NCBI RefSeq assembly: GCF_014647375.1 | Contig: NZ_BMPB01000007.1 | Span: 124,001-188,000, forward strand | Direction: 5' to 3' | DNA length: 64,000 nt | DNA from: Parabacteroides faecis | Lineage (GTDB): Bacteria > Bacteroidota > Bacteroidia > Bacteroidales > Tannerellaceae | Shown here: positions 1 to 9,393 of the stretch, in pieces | Layout: each line of letters opens with the position of its first letter | Numbering within the stretch: the stretch's first letter is position 1 | The notes under the pieces: model-generated | Database searches by the model: none | What the model was told of the DNA's origin: nothing | What the model saw: the letters and a program-made list of their open reading frames with translations, nothing else | Program-made: the position numbers and the translations under genes

Positions 1-878
1 CCGACGAGTTGACATACAACGATTATATCCGCCTGCAATCCATATTCAACCCGAAAGAAACAGGTAATGCAACCGCCTTGATGAGAACCCTGCGCGAGAT
101 CAAAACACCGTGGGAAATCTCGCAGTTCCGTATCTCAGCCGAAAAACATGCCAAGACATACTCGGAAATTACCGAATGTTTCCGTCCGGGAATGACCGAC
201 CTCGAATTTCAGTATGAAATAGAAAAACGCATGCGTCAGAACGGTTCGATCGGAATCTTCCGTGCATTCGGAGCTAACATGGATATCTTTATGGGAAGTA
301 TCCTGGCAGGTGAAAATGCAGAAGCTCCCTCTCCTTTCGACTTTGCCCTGGGAGGCAACGGCATGGACGCATCCTGCCCGCTCGGAGCTAACGGCACAAT
401 CCTGAAAGACGGGACAGCCATCATGGTAGATATGGCAGGTAATTATACACCGTATATGACCGACATGACCCGCGTATTTTCTGTCGGTAAACTGACGGAA
501 GATGCTTATCGTGCGCACCAGACCTCATTAACGATACAAAATGAAATAGAAAATGTCGTCCGTCCGGGTGTCGTCTGTTCGGAATTATATAACATTGCTG
601 CCGGTATCGCAGAGAAAGAAGGATTTGCCGGAAACTTCATGGGAACCAAACAGCAGGCTAAATTCGTCGGACACGGTATCGGTATCCAGATCAACGAGCT
701 TCCGGTGCTGACTCCCCGTTCCAAAGAAGAGCTGCAACCGAATATGGTATTTGCCCTCGAACCTAAATTCGTCATTCCGGGCGTAGGAGCCGTCGGTATC
801 GAGAACAGTTTCCTGGTTACCGAAACAGGTATCGAGAAACTGACTCATTTCGTAGAAGAGATCATTCAATTACATTAA
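1..878 (+). CDS. M24 family metallopeptidase (Xaa-Pro aminopeptidase-like), 5' truncated by window
   Basis: The reading frame is open to the left edge (codons for Asp-Glu precede the first possible TTG at 9), so the N-terminus lies outside the window. The visible part is a pita-bread creatinase/aminopeptidase fold that removes N-terminal residues next to proline or acts on related dipeptides, presumably in the cytoplasm. All five expected metal ligands are visible in order: Asp in MVDMAG, Asp in MTDMTR, His in GHGIGI, Glu in ALEPKF and Glu in GIENSF. Two metal ions are therefore likely bound. The stop is followed after 20 bases by the alkaline phosphatase gene on the same strand. Family assignment is firm; the exact substrate cannot be read from sequence. 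Confidence 0.9.
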   Translation, partial: DELTYNDYIRLQSIFNPKETGNATALMRTLREIKTPWEISQFRISAEKHAKTYSEITECFRPGMTDLEFQYEIEKRMRQNGSIGIFRAFGANMDIFMGSILAGENAEAPSPFDFALGGNGMDASCPLGANGTILKDGTAIMVDMAGNYTPYMTDMTRVFSVGKLTEDAYRAHQTSLTIQNEIENVVRPGVVCSELYNIAAGIAEKEGFAGNFMGTKQQAKFVGHGIGIQINELPVLTPRSKEELQPNMVFALEPKFVIPGVGAVGIENSFLVTETGIEKLTHFVEEIIQLH

Positions 879-898
879 TTAATAAACAATAAAAGCAC

Positions 899-2593
899 AT
901 GAAAAAGACGATTACTTTTCTGCTTCTACTGGCATTCATCTTTATGCCGGCAAAAGCTGCAGATGTAGAAAATGTAAAACCGGTCAAGAACGTTATTCTT
1001 CTGATACCGGACGGAACTTCACTGGCTACCGTTTCTATGGCACGCTGGTTGCAATGGTATACCAACCCGGACAAACCCAACCTGAATCTGGACCCGTACC
1101 TGTGCGGTACCGTACGTACACACTCTTCGAACGCTCCGATCGGTGACTCCGCTCCGACTACTTCCTGTTATATGACAGGCTATCCGAGCCGTACCGGTTA
1201 TGTCTCTACTTATCCGGAAAATGACGGTGACAACGATATCTATCCGACCGATCCCGAACGTGCTTTCCAGCCACTTACAACTGTGTTGGAAGCCGCAAAA
1301 ATAACACAGGGCAAATCGACCGGCCTTGTTTTCACCTGTGAATTTCCTCATGCTACACCGGCAGACTGTTCCGCCCATAGCTACAACCGTGGCAAATATG
1401 AATGGATCGCTCCACAGATGGCTCATAACGATCTGAATGTAGTGATCGGTGGTGGTGTTTCCCTCCTTCCGGAAGAAAGTGAGGCCTACCTGAAAGGTAA
1501 CGGATACGGCGTATTCAAAAACGACATCAACGGTATGCGCAACTATAACGGCGACAATATGTGGGCTTTATTCGCAGACCGCGAAATGGCTTACGACATC
1601 GACCGTGACCCGGCTCAACAACCGGACCTAGAAGAGATGACCCGCATCGCTATCCAGAAACTATCCAAAAACCCGGAAGGTTTCTTCCTGATGGTAGAAG
1701 GCAGTAAAGTAGACTGGGCCGCTCACGCAAACGACCCTGTCGGCATGGCTACAGACATGTTGGCTTACGACCGTGCCTGCGGTGCCGCACTCGAATTTGC
1801 CCGCCAGAACGGTGAAACAGCCGTTATCATGGTTCCGGATCACGGAAACAGCGGCATCAGTATCGGTAGTTCCAGATGTCCGGGTTACGACAAACTTAGC
1901 AAAGACCAGTTATTCCACCAGTTCTCACAGTATAAACTGACGGCTGAAGGTTTCGCAAAAAAAATAAACAGCGAACCAAATTCGGAAGTACAGAACATCT
2001 TCCGTAAATACGCAGGATTAGAACTGACAGCCGAAGAACTGGATGCTTTGAACCATTGTAAAGACTATAAAAACAGTCCGATCCCAGAAGCCGAACGCAA
2101 AACTGAAGGCAAAGGTTCACTGTATAGCGGTTCGCTGACCTCTTTCATGTCGAAACTGCTTACCTCAAAAACCTGTTTCGGATTTACCACCGGCGGTCAT
2201 ACCGGCGAAGATGTCTTCCTGGCAGCCTATCATCCCGACAAGGCCAGCCTGCCGATCGGTATGCATACCAATATCGAACTGAACGCCTACCTGTGTGCTT
2301 TGTTCGGCATGGACCGCGATAAGCTGGATGAACTTACGGCAGAGAACTTCGCCCCTCACACAGAAGTATTCGAAGACTACCAATGTGAGATTATCCCCGC
2401 TAAAGATGAGAAAGGTTCTCCTTCATTAATCGTAAAGAATAAGAAGAAACAGATCAACATCACACCGTTCAGCAATATCGTTACAATCGGTAAGAAAGGA
2501 CAGGAAGAAGTCCGGCTGAATTCAGTCGTTGTCTATGTAGATAAGAACAATACATTCTATCTCCCGACGAAGCTGGCAGATTATCTGAAATAA
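899..2593 (+). CDS. Alkaline phosphatase family protein, secreted
   Basis: A 564-residue phosphomonoesterase of the PhoA superfamily. Residues 1-20 are a Sec signal peptide ending in AKA, so the enzyme is exported. Asp38 in IPDGTS is a metal ligand, and Ser84 in GDSAPT occupies the position of the phosphorylated nucleophile. Further metal-site motifs are VEGSKVDWAAH, VPDHG and TTGGHTGED. It should release inorganic phosphate from organic phosphates in the periplasm or at the surface. It follows the M24 peptidase by 20 bases, and a strong intrinsic terminator lies just after its stop, so the two may share a transcript that ends here. The length is somewhat above that of E. coli PhoA. No PHO-type operator was recognised. 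Confidence 0.9.
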   Translation: MKKTITFLLLLAFIFMPAKAADVENVKPVKNVILLIPDGTSLATVSMARWLQWYTNPDKPNLNLDPYLCGTVRTHSSNAPIGDSAPTTSCYMTGYPSRTGYVSTYPENDGDNDIYPTDPERAFQPLTTVLEAAKITQGKSTGLVFTCEFPHATPADCSAHSYNRGKYEWIAPQMAHNDLNVVIGGGVSLLPEESEAYLKGNGYGVFKNDINGMRNYNGDNMWALFADREMAYDIDRDPAQQPDLEEMTRIAIQKLSKNPEGFFLMVEGSKVDWAAHANDPVGMATDMLAYDRACGAALEFARQNGETAVIMVPDHGNSGISIGSSRCPGYDKLSKDQLFHQFSQYKLTAEGFAKKINSEPNSEVQNIFRKYAGLELTAEELDALNHCKDYKNSPIPEAERKTEGKGSLYSGSLTSFMSKLLTSKTCFGFTTGGHTGEDVFLAAYHPDKASLPIGMHTNIELNAYLCALFGMDRDKLDELTAENFAPHTEVFEDYQCEIIPAKDEKGSPSLIVKNKKKQINITPFSNIVTIGKKGQEEVRLNSVVVYVDKNNTFYLPTKLADYLK

Positions 2594-2600
2594 ATATAAA

Positions 2601-2629
2601 GCGGAGACTATTCGGTCTCCGCTTTTTTT
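2601..2629 (+). terminator. Intrinsic terminator after alkaline phosphatase
   Basis: GCGGAGAC and GTCTCCGC form a perfect 8-bp stem (2601-2622) around a 6-base loop, followed by seven T. It sits 7 bases after the phosphatase stop and immediately before the pyrB promoter, separating the two transcription units. Confidence 0.92.
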
Positions 2630-2630
2630 A

Positions 2631-2638
2631 TACTTTTG
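2631..2638 (+). promoter_or_regulatory. Bacteroidetes -7 promoter box for pyrB
   Basis: TACTTTTG matches TAnnTTTG exactly. Transcription would start near 2645, which places the upstream TTG at 2636 outside the message and supports the ATG at 2663 as the pyrB start. No convincing -33 TTTG is seen. Confidence 0.7.
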
Positions 2639-2662
2639 CAAGAAAGACAGATTATACACAAA

Positions 2663-3583
2663 ATGAAAAGTAAAAGTTTAGTTTCTATCGATCAATGTTC
2701 CAAAGAGGACATTCTTCGTATTCTGGATAACGCCAGGAAGTTTGAGGAAAACCCGAACCGAAAGGTGCTGGAAGGCAAAGTTGCTGCCACCCTGTTTTTT
2801 GAACCCTCTACACGCACGCGATTAAGCTTCGAAACAGCTGTCAACCGCCTGGGCGGACGAGTGATCGGATTTCAGGATGCCTCTACGACCAGTTCTTCCA
2901 AAGGGGAAACACTGAAAGATACGATCCTGATGGTCAGCAATTATGTCGACCTGATCATTATGAGACACCATCTGGAAGGTGCAGCACGCTATGCTTCGGA
3001 AGTAACCGATATTCCAATCATCAACGCAGGAGACGGAGCAAACCAGCATCCCTCGCAAACCATGCTCGACCTGTATTCGATCCAAAAGACACAAGGAAAA
3101 CTGACCGACCTGAATATCACAATGGTGGGCGACCTGAAATATGGCCGTACGGTACATTCGCTGATCGTCGGCATGTCGCACTTCAATCCTACTTTTCATT
3201 TCGTGGCTCCGGACGAACTTCGCATGCCGGACGAATACAAGAATTTCTGCGACGAACACGGCATCAAATATTACGAGCATACCACTTTCGACGAAGAGGT
3301 GATCAACCAATCCGATATCCTTTACATGACCCGCGTACAGCGCGAACGCTTTACCGACCTGGAAGAATACGAACGGGTAAAGAATGTGTATATCCTGCGT
3401 AACAAAATGTTGGAAGGAAGCCGCGAAAATCTCCGTATCCTCCACCCGCTGCCCCGCGTAAACGAGATCGCTTACGATGTGGATGATAATCCGAAAGCCT
3501 ACTATATCCAGCAGGCACGCAACGGATTATTTGCCCGTCAGGCTATTATTTGTGAAGTTCTAAATATTTCAGTTGACAAGTGA
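2663..3583 (+). CDS. pyrB: Aspartate carbamoyltransferase catalytic subunit
   Basis: A 306-residue enzyme that condenses carbamoyl phosphate with L-aspartate to N-carbamoyl aspartate, the committed step of pyrimidine synthesis in the cytoplasm. The carbamoyl-phosphate loop STRTRLSFE and the motif HPLPRVNE are intact, and length is normal for the family. I chose ATG 2663 because the in-frame TTG at 2636 overlaps the -7 box. The regulatory subunit gene pyrI follows, so this should form the allosteric dodecamer. An oddity is that the last codons and the TGA stop lie inside the left arm of a 22-bp perfect inverted repeat (3571-3634), so the repeat encodes the C-terminal Val-Asp-Lys. Confidence 0.96.
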   Translation: MKSKSLVSIDQCSKEDILRILDNARKFEENPNRKVLEGKVAATLFFEPSTRTRLSFETAVNRLGGRVIGFQDASTTSSSKGETLKDTILMVSNYVDLIIMRHHLEGAARYASEVTDIPIINAGDGANQHPSQTMLDLYSIQKTQGKLTDLNITMVGDLKYGRTVHSLIVGMSHFNPTFHFVAPDELRMPDEYKNFCDEHGIKYYEHTTFDEEVINQSDILYMTRVQRERFTDLEEYERVKNVYILRNKMLEGSRENLRILHPLPRVNEIAYDVDDNPKAYYIQQARNGLFARQAIICEVLNISVDK

Positions 3584-3634
3584 CAGTTGACAATTGACAG
3601 ATAATAAATAACTGTCAACTGTCACTTGTCAACT
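3571..3634. repeat. Perfect 22-bp inverted repeat, GTTGACA/TGTCAAC family
   Basis: Bases 3571-3592 are the exact reverse complement of 3613-3634, with a 20-base loop. The arms consist of overlapping GTTGACA, GTGACAG and TTGACA words. The repeat spans the pyrB stop and ends 25 bases before pyrI. Closely related sequence recurs at 17018-17067 and 17143-17185. It could fold as a strong RNA hairpin between pyrB and pyrI. Confidence 0.9.
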
Positions 3635-3658
3635 GTCAACTTCTAAATAAACAAAGTT

Positions 3659-4123
3659 ATGTCAGTAGAAAAGAAAAGAGAATTGCAGGTTGCCGCCCTG
3701 GAGAACGGAACTGCTATCGACCATATTCCTCCCAGCCAGTTATTTAAAGTCGCCAAATTGTTGGGACTTGAAAATATGGACAACACGATCACGATCGGCA
3801 ACAATTTCCAAAGCAAGAAGATGGGTTGTAAAGGCGTGATCAAAATATCCGATAAGTTCTTCGAAGAAGATGAGATCAACCGTATCGCACTGATCGCTCC
3901 GAAAGTGATTCTGAACATTATCCGCGACTATGAGGTTGTAGAGAAAAAAACGGTTACTTTGCCGGACGAACTGGTCGGACTGGTTAAATGTAACAATCCG
4001 AAATGTATCACCAATAATGAACCGATGCCGAGCCGTTTCGAAGTGATCGACAAAGAGAAAGGCACGATCAAATGTCATTATTGCGAACGCAAGATAAATA
4101 AAGAAGACATTATTATTAAATAA
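3659..4123 (+). CDS. pyrI: Aspartate carbamoyltransferase regulatory subunit
   Basis: A 154-residue allosteric subunit that binds nucleotide effectors in its N-terminal domain and joins catalytic trimers through a C-terminal zinc domain. The four zinc ligands are visible: Cys in KCNNPKC (two) and CHYC (two), around residues 107-140, as in E. coli PyrI. It is 75 bases after pyrB, separated by the inverted repeat, and 6 bases before the flavin reductase gene, so all are probably one operon. The family is unmistakable. Confidence 0.96.
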   Translation: MSVEKKRELQVAALENGTAIDHIPPSQLFKVAKLLGLENMDNTITIGNNFQSKKMGCKGVIKISDKFFEEDEINRIALIAPKVILNIIRDYEVVEKKTVTLPDELVGLVKCNNPKCITNNEPMPSRFEVIDKEKGTIKCHYCERKINKEDIIIK

Positions 4124-4129
4124 GTTTGT

Positions 4130-4696
4130 ATGAAGCAAGACTGGAAGCCCGGTACCATGATCTATCCTTTACCGGCCGTAATGGTTAGTTGTGGTAGCGA
4201 ACCTTCAGAATATAATATTATAACAGTGGCGTGGGTCGGTACGATTTGTACCAATCCACCCATGTGTTATATATCCGTACGTCCGGAACGCCATTCGTAT
4301 CCGATCCTAAAAAAGAATATGGAATTTGTGATCAACCTGACCACGCGCGAGTTGGCTTATGCCACCGACTGGTGCGGCGTTAATTCAGGAAAAGATCATC
4401 ATAAGTTTGAAGAAATGGGACTGACGCCGGGTAAAGCAACATTGGTGAATTGCCCCACCATCGAAGAAGCACCGCTTTGCATCGAATGCCGGGTAAAAGA
4501 AGTGGTTGCACTGGGTAGCCACGATATGTTCATCGCCGATGTTCTCAATGTCCAGGCGGATGATAAATATCTGGATCCGCAAACAGGTGCATTCGATATG
4601 CAACGGGCAGACCTGCTGGCTTATTCGCACGGTAAATATTATGGATTAGGTGAGTTTGTAGGTAAATTCGGCTGGTCCGTAAAAAAGAAAAAATAA
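4130..4696 (+). CDS. Flavin reductase family protein (flavoredoxin-like)
   Basis: A 188-residue protein of the FMN-binding split-barrel flavin reductase/flavoredoxin family. The N-terminal block with YPLPAVMVSCG, ITVAWVGTICTNPPMCYISVRPERHSY (positions approx. 12-55) is the typical flavin-binding core, and TRELAYATDWCGVNSGKDHHKF follows. Such proteins bind FMN and pass electrons to partner proteins or flavins in the cytoplasm; the partner is unknown. It starts 6 bases after pyrI and ends 4 bases before the next gene, which implies co-transcription with pyrBI. A link to dihydroorotate oxidation or another redox step would be speculation. Confidence 0.87.
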   Translation: MKQDWKPGTMIYPLPAVMVSCGSEPSEYNIITVAWVGTICTNPPMCYISVRPERHSYPILKKNMEFVINLTTRELAYATDWCGVNSGKDHHKFEEMGLTPGKATLVNCPTIEEAPLCIECRVKEVVALGSHDMFIADVLNVQADDKYLDPQTGAFDMQRADLLAYSHGKYYGLGEFVGKFGWSVKKKK

Positions 4697-4700
4697 GCAT

Positions 4701-5417
4701 ATGAAAAAGATTCTCCTTCTATTGCCGCTGTTCCTCCTTTGCATTTCAGTCCATGCACAGAAGTTCATATATATTGAGGATAAAGCTTTCAACTTTGGTG
4801 CAAAGGTGGGAGTCAATTCTACATTCCCGATCATTAACTCATTGACAATAGACGGTGTCGAAGCCGAAAATATCCGTCTGCAATATAAAGTCGGTTATCA
4901 GGCTTCTTTCTTTTGCAGGATCAATATCGACCGCTTCTTTATCCAACCGGACTTGACATGGTCGCGCAAGCAAGGAGATGTTCTTTTTTCATTGCCGCAA
5001 ACTACCGAATCAGACCAGGCAGCCGGAAGTATTTCGGAAACAGACCGGCTCCAACTAAAAACGACTTCACTGGAAATGCCTGTCATGATCGGTTATTATC
5101 TTGTAAAGGAAGGTCCTTATGCCCTCAGCCTGATGGTGGGACCCAAAGTGAAATACAACTACAAGTCACGTTATACGACCCATTTCTCTGAAGTCACCAA
5201 CGAATACATCAATAACAGTACACCGTTCGGACTGGGCATCGCCACAGGGCTGGGCGTGAGTATCTGGCGTCTGTTTTTCGAATTCACTTACGAATTCGGG
5301 CTTAACAAGGTTGAGTCCGATTTTAAGGACAAATCCTCGTTAACCCCGATAGAAAGAAATATCTCGATAGACAAGCGGACCAATATGATGAGCTTCTCGC
5401 TCGGTTTCCTGTTCTGA
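4701..5417 (+). CDS. Outer membrane beta-barrel protein (PorT-like family)
   Basis: A 238-residue protein with a Sec signal peptide (MKKILLLLPLFLLCISVHAQ) followed by alternating amphipathic strands: FNFGAKVGVNS, YKVGYQASFFCRI, RFFIQPDLTWSR, PVMIGYYLV, YALSLMVGPKVKY, FGLGIATGLGVS, FEFTYEFG and MMSFSLGFLF. It ends on Phe, as outer membrane barrels do. This fits the small eight-strand barrel family that includes PorT. I do not assign it as the T9SS component PorT itself, because many paralogues exist in these genomes. It is translated 4 bases after the flavin reductase stop. Confidence 0.82.
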   Translation: MKKILLLLPLFLLCISVHAQKFIYIEDKAFNFGAKVGVNSTFPIINSLTIDGVEAENIRLQYKVGYQASFFCRINIDRFFIQPDLTWSRKQGDVLFSLPQTTESDQAAGSISETDRLQLKTTSLEMPVMIGYYLVKEGPYALSLMVGPKVKYNYKSRYTTHFSEVTNEYINNSTPFGLGIATGLGVSIWRLFFEFTYEFGLNKVESDFKDKSSLTPIERNISIDKRTNMMSFSLGFLF

Positions 5418-5437
5418 TCCGTTTGATTTTTCTCCGT

Positions 5438-8320
5438 CTATTTTCCGCATATATCCTTGAAAGGACACCAGGCACAGGCTTTTTCCGTCGTCGTCTGCAC
5501 GAACGGAGTTTCCTGTCCGAATATCTCATCCAGACAACGGCGCAGTTCCGCTTCAAAGTCGGCCGAATAGACAGAGAAATCCGTTACCGGCTCTGTTTTC
5601 ATCCGCTCCACGCGCCGGCTCACAGCTGCATCGAACGAATCGGAAAAGAGCGTACGCATATAATAAATTCCCGGCTGAAGGGTCTTTCCTGCAGGCACGT
5701 CGCCCAGCATCCACGAGTACATGAAAACCTGCATCACGGCTTTGGCACGGTCTTTATCTTCTTTATCGAACAGACTCTCTATAGAAGTAAATACCGAAGT
5801 CCCACTCCCACTCTTATAATCGATGATGCGGACCGTATCACGCACCTCATCGATCCGGTCGATAAAACCTTTCAACTGGATTTCCGTCCGACCGTCACCC
5901 AGGGTAAACAGGCGGTTGATCTTCCGCTCCGATTCGATATAACGGAAAGGTGTCAGTTTACTGTCACGCTCCAGTATCTTTTCCACATATTTCCGGATCA
6001 TCTCACCGATCAGAAAGTTCTGCCCCGTCAAAGGACGTACGACATCCGACATGAAAAAGATCTCCGCAAATGCCCGTGCAATAGCACCGGTCAGGACAGG
6101 TGTATCTTTCTTAATCGCCTTCAGTAAATCGGCTGTTACCATCTTTCCGCAAAGAGGCATGTACAACTCTTCCATCACTTTGTGCAAGATACTTCCGAAC
6201 ACATTGCTCTCGATCGTTTCACTGACCTCCTCTTCCTCCTGTATACCTTCGACCACCGAAAAATAGAACTTCAGCGGACAATCCAAATAGGTATTGACCG
6301 CACTGGCAGAAATGGCCCTGTGCCCTCCTTTATGGAAAGCCTCCAACCGTTGCATCACTTCGTCCGTTTTCCGGACCTGCAAAGCCGGGGTTTTCGCGGA
6401 CGAGACATTATAGACGACCAGTTTGTTCTGCAACGGCTCTTCATAATGGTAGTGCAGCTGATGGACAAAACGGCTGACTTCGCCTGTCTGCAAACCATTA
6501 CTGCGGGTATCGTAGAGCAGGCTGACATGGCTCGCCCGATAAATCAGACGATAAAAATGGTAAGCCCATACACTGTCCTGATGCTCATAAGTGGGCAGGC
6601 CGAAACCTCTTCGCAAGTTATAAGGGATAAACGAGTTGGCCGCTTTCCTGAGTGGGAATATACCCTCATTCATGGAAAGGATGATCAGCCGGTCGAAATC
6701 CAGTGCACGGGTTTCAAGAACTCCCATGATCTGCAGACCGGACAACGGTTCGCCCCGGAAAGGGATAGTTATCGTATCGGTCACCCGTTTGAGCAAGCGG
6801 AAATAGGTGTCGATCTTCATCTCGATCCCGGCATCCTGCATGATCTCTTTCATACGGTTGACGGTCGTGAAGTAATGGAAGATAAATTCCTGCTCCAGGT
6901 CGTTGGTGCGCTGGGTGGCATCTTCTTCCTCTTCACCGGAGGATGATAAAGCGTGCATCACCTTATTCAGTTCCTGCAGGACATTGATCAGGTAATCGGA
7001 AAAGGTATTGACATCTGTTACCGGCAGGAAGAGGACGGACAAAAGAGGCGTCTTTCCCAGATCGGCGGCAGAAATATATATCTTGTTGTTTTCCGCAATA
7101 TCTTTCACCAGGGCATTGACCGTTTCCGGACCGGTCGAACTGATATACCGATGGTTCAGGATAGGCAGCACGTCACGGAAATAGAAAACCGGCTGACGAT
7201 CTACATAACGTACATTTTTCTGCAATGCCAGGATATACTCCATCAAAGAAGCGACTGGCGTACCTGCCAACGGATACCCCATCGTCACATTGATACGGCG
7301 TATCTGTTCGGGAATGGCATTCAGTACCGGAATAAGCAAATGTTCATCAGGTAGGATAACGGCTGTACGCAACGCTTCCTCGGGCGACATTTCATCCTCC
7401 TTGCAAAGTTCGTTCAGCAATGTGTACACCTGTTTTGCCTGACCGATACCGGAAGGAATACCGATCACCTCAATCTGCGTTTCCGTTTTTTCCTCCGGAG
7501 GAAGCGGATACTGCGACGGGAAGTTTTTAAGATTCCGTTCGACAAAATAGGACGCTTTATTATCCCGGTCCGTCACTTTATCCGAAGCATAATCCCAATA
7601 AAAATCAGCGATTCCCCGTTTCTGCAACTGCATCAGGAAACGTTCCTCCGCGACAGACAAGGCATTCAGACCGACAAAGACCACCTTCAGATAAGGCAGG
7701 TCACAACAGTCATCCTGCTCCATCTGTTCAACGACTTCACGGAAGATCATACCTTCATAGCCTCTTCCCTCCGCCACCAACGCTTCACGCAGATCGGTGT
7801 ACAACGTATACAGAATTTTCCAGACAGCCAGAAATTCTTCCTGGTTCGGAGAATCTCCCTTCGGATAGAAAGACGACCAGAATGTACGGATTGCCGCTAT
7901 CTGATCTTCATCCAGGAAACTGAAATCGTTCTCTATCTCCCGCAGGTCCGTCACATTCGTAAACAACATGCGGGCATCTGCCATATATTTATCGACATCA
8001 TCAAAGTCGTTCAACAGCATTTCCCCCCAATAGAGGAACTCGTCAAAGGTTTCCATCGAGCCGCTATGCCGGATATAGATATCGTACAGCATGAACAGCA
8101 TATTGATCTTATCTGCCGCCTGTTTGCCGCTCAACTGCACAAACAGGTCGTTGATGGTCAGGATCGTCGGAGAGAAAAGCGGCTTGTCCGCCACCTCCGA
8201 AAGATATTTTTGAAAGAACAGGCCTGTTCGCCGGTTAGGGAAAACAAATGCCAGCTTACTGACCTCCGCTCCGTATTGCTGATAAAACAAAGAGGCTACC
8301 TGGTATAAGAATGGTGTCAT
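5438..8320 (-). CDS. AddB-like PD-(D/E)XK nuclease/inactive helicase
   Basis: A 960-residue protein with the layout of AddB (RexB/RecC-like): an N-terminal SF1-helicase-like region with FVFPNRRTGLFFQ in the Walker A position (no GKT/S, so probably not an ATPase), and a C-terminal RecB-type nuclease domain. The nuclease active site is read in IDRIDEVRDTVRIIDYKSGSG (about residues 810-830), and a 4Fe-4S site is suggested by CPLKFYF near residue 680 with CAWCPFKDIC at the end. The expected role is DNA end resection for recombinational repair with AddA. AddA is not next to it. Its ATG overlaps the aldo/keto reductase stop (ATGA), so it is translationally coupled to an unrelated enzyme. Confidence 0.85.
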   Translation of the reverse strand: MTPFLYQVASLFYQQYGAEVSKLAFVFPNRRTGLFFQKYLSEVADKPLFSPTILTINDLFVQLSGKQAADKINMLFMLYDIYIRHSGSMETFDEFLYWGEMLLNDFDDVDKYMADARMLFTNVTDLREIENDFSFLDEDQIAAIRTFWSSFYPKGDSPNQEEFLAVWKILYTLYTDLREALVAEGRGYEGMIFREVVEQMEQDDCCDLPYLKVVFVGLNALSVAEERFLMQLQKRGIADFYWDYASDKVTDRDNKASYFVERNLKNFPSQYPLPPEEKTETQIEVIGIPSGIGQAKQVYTLLNELCKEDEMSPEEALRTAVILPDEHLLIPVLNAIPEQIRRINVTMGYPLAGTPVASLMEYILALQKNVRYVDRQPVFYFRDVLPILNHRYISSTGPETVNALVKDIAENNKIYISAADLGKTPLLSVLFLPVTDVNTFSDYLINVLQELNKVMHALSSSGEEEEDATQRTNDLEQEFIFHYFTTVNRMKEIMQDAGIEMKIDTYFRLLKRVTDTITIPFRGEPLSGLQIMGVLETRALDFDRLIILSMNEGIFPLRKAANSFIPYNLRRGFGLPTYEHQDSVWAYHFYRLIYRASHVSLLYDTRSNGLQTGEVSRFVHQLHYHYEEPLQNKLVVYNVSSAKTPALQVRKTDEVMQRLEAFHKGGHRAISASAVNTYLDCPLKFYFSVVEGIQEEEEVSETIESNVFGSILHKVMEELYMPLCGKMVTADLLKAIKKDTPVLTGAIARAFAEIFFMSDVVRPLTGQNFLIGEMIRKYVEKILERDSKLTPFRYIESERKINRLFTLGDGRTEIQLKGFIDRIDEVRDTVRIIDYKSGSGTSVFTSIESLFDKEDKDRAKAVMQVFMYSWMLGDVPAGKTLQPGIYYMRTLFSDSFDAAVSRRVERMKTEPVTDFSVYSADFEAELRRCLDEIFGQETPFVQTTTEKACAWCPFKDICGK

Positions 8321-9306
8321 ATCGATTCAATCCTTTCCAGTTCCTCTGATGTAAAACTAATATTATTCAACGCCTTCAAATTATCCAGTAACTGTTCTAC
8401 CGAACTGGCTCCGACAAGGACGCTAGTCACACGATCGTCTTTCAGCAACCATGCCAACGCCATTTCAGCCAACGTCTGCCCGCGTTCCATAGCCAACTCG
8501 TTCAAGCGGCGTATCTTGTTTATTTTTTCCTCTGTCACCTGCTCACGCTGCAAATGTCCTGTCGACCTGGCAGCTCTTGAGTTTTCCGGTATTCCGTGCA
8601 GATATTTGTTGGTCAGCATCCCCTGTGCCAAAGGAGAAAAAGCAATCATGCCTACGCCTTCTTTCTTCAATAAAGGTAACAAATCAGGTTCCGTCCAACG
8701 GTCGAACATGGAATAACGTGCCTGATGGATCAGGCAAGGAACACGATATTCTCTTAATACGGCCAGTGCCTTTTCCGTCTGTTCGGCATTATAGTTTGAA
8801 ATGCCCACATACAATGCTTTCCCCTGGCGGACAATATCCGCCAAAGCCCCCATTGTTTCCTCTATCGGTGTTTCCGGATCAGGACGGTGGGAATAGAAGA
8901 TATCCACATAATCGAGTCCCATCCGTTTCAAACTCTGATCGAGACTGGCTATCAAATACTTCCGGCTACCCCAATTCCCATACGGACCGGGCCACATATC
9001 GTAACCGGCTTTTGTCGAAATAAGCAGCTCATCCCGATAAGCTCCCAGTCCTTTCTTCAGAATCCTGCCGAAATTTTCTTCTGCAGAACCGTAGACTGGC
9101 CCGTAATTATTCGCCAGGTCAAAATGGGTAATCCCGTTATCGAAAGCCGTATGGGCAATCTTGATAAAGTTATTGAAAACATCCACACTGCCGAAGTTAT
9201 GCCATAACCCCAGAGAAATAGCTGGCAATAAGATACCGCTGCGTCCACAACGACGATACGTCATCTCCGCGTATCTGTTTTCATTTGGTGTATATATACT
9301 TTCCAT
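8317..9306 (-). CDS. Aldo/keto reductase, YghZ/MgrA-like
   Basis: A 329-residue NADPH-dependent aldo/keto reductase. The TIM-barrel active site is recognisable in FDLANNYGP (Asp and Tyr), STKAGYDMWPGPYG and YSHRPDP, and the cofactor-binding end has SVLVGASSVEQLLDNL. The opening RRCGRSGILLPAISLGLWHNFG resembles the L-glyceraldehyde 3-phosphate reductase group, which detoxifies methylglyoxal or reduces short aldehydes. The start is 19 bases downstream of a -7 box (9325-9332). The stop overlaps the start of the AddB-like gene. Confidence 0.9.
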   Translation of the reverse strand: MESIYTPNENRYAEMTYRRCGRSGILLPAISLGLWHNFGSVDVFNNFIKIAHTAFDNGITHFDLANNYGPVYGSAEENFGRILKKGLGAYRDELLISTKAGYDMWPGPYGNWGSRKYLIASLDQSLKRMGLDYVDIFYSHRPDPETPIEETMGALADIVRQGKALYVGISNYNAEQTEKALAVLREYRVPCLIHQARYSMFDRWTEPDLLPLLKKEGVGMIAFSPLAQGMLTNKYLHGIPENSRAARSTGHLQREQVTEEKINKIRRLNELAMERGQTLAEMALAWLLKDDRVTSVLVGASSVEQLLDNLKALNNISFTSEELERIESI

Positions 9307-9324
9307 GGTGCATTTTATTTCTTA

Positions 9325-9332
9325 CAAATGTA
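9325..9332 (-). promoter_or_regulatory. -7 box for the aldo/keto reductase
   Basis: On the minus strand this reads TACATTTG, an exact TAnnTTTG match, 19 bases before the ATG. No good -33 element is seen. The repeat-rich gap up to 9889 lies upstream of it. Confidence 0.6.
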
Positions 9333-9393
9333 TATAAAAATTGCATATCGGACACAGTCTTTTTTTAGTGTCGAACATAGTTTTGCACAAATC

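Noticed and set aside
2636-2662. Upstream TTG start for pyrB
   Set aside because: It overlaps the -7 box, so it would not be in the message; ATG 2663 gives the standard length.
4701-5417. Calling this the T9SS component PorT because porU is in the window
   Set aside because: Only the generic small-barrel family is supported; the sequence does not look like PorT itself and porU is 4.5 kb away.
6182-6946. Plus-strand frame of 254 codons opposite the AddB-like gene
   Set aside because: Antisense shadow; the minus frame encodes a complete nuclease with active-site and Cys motifs.
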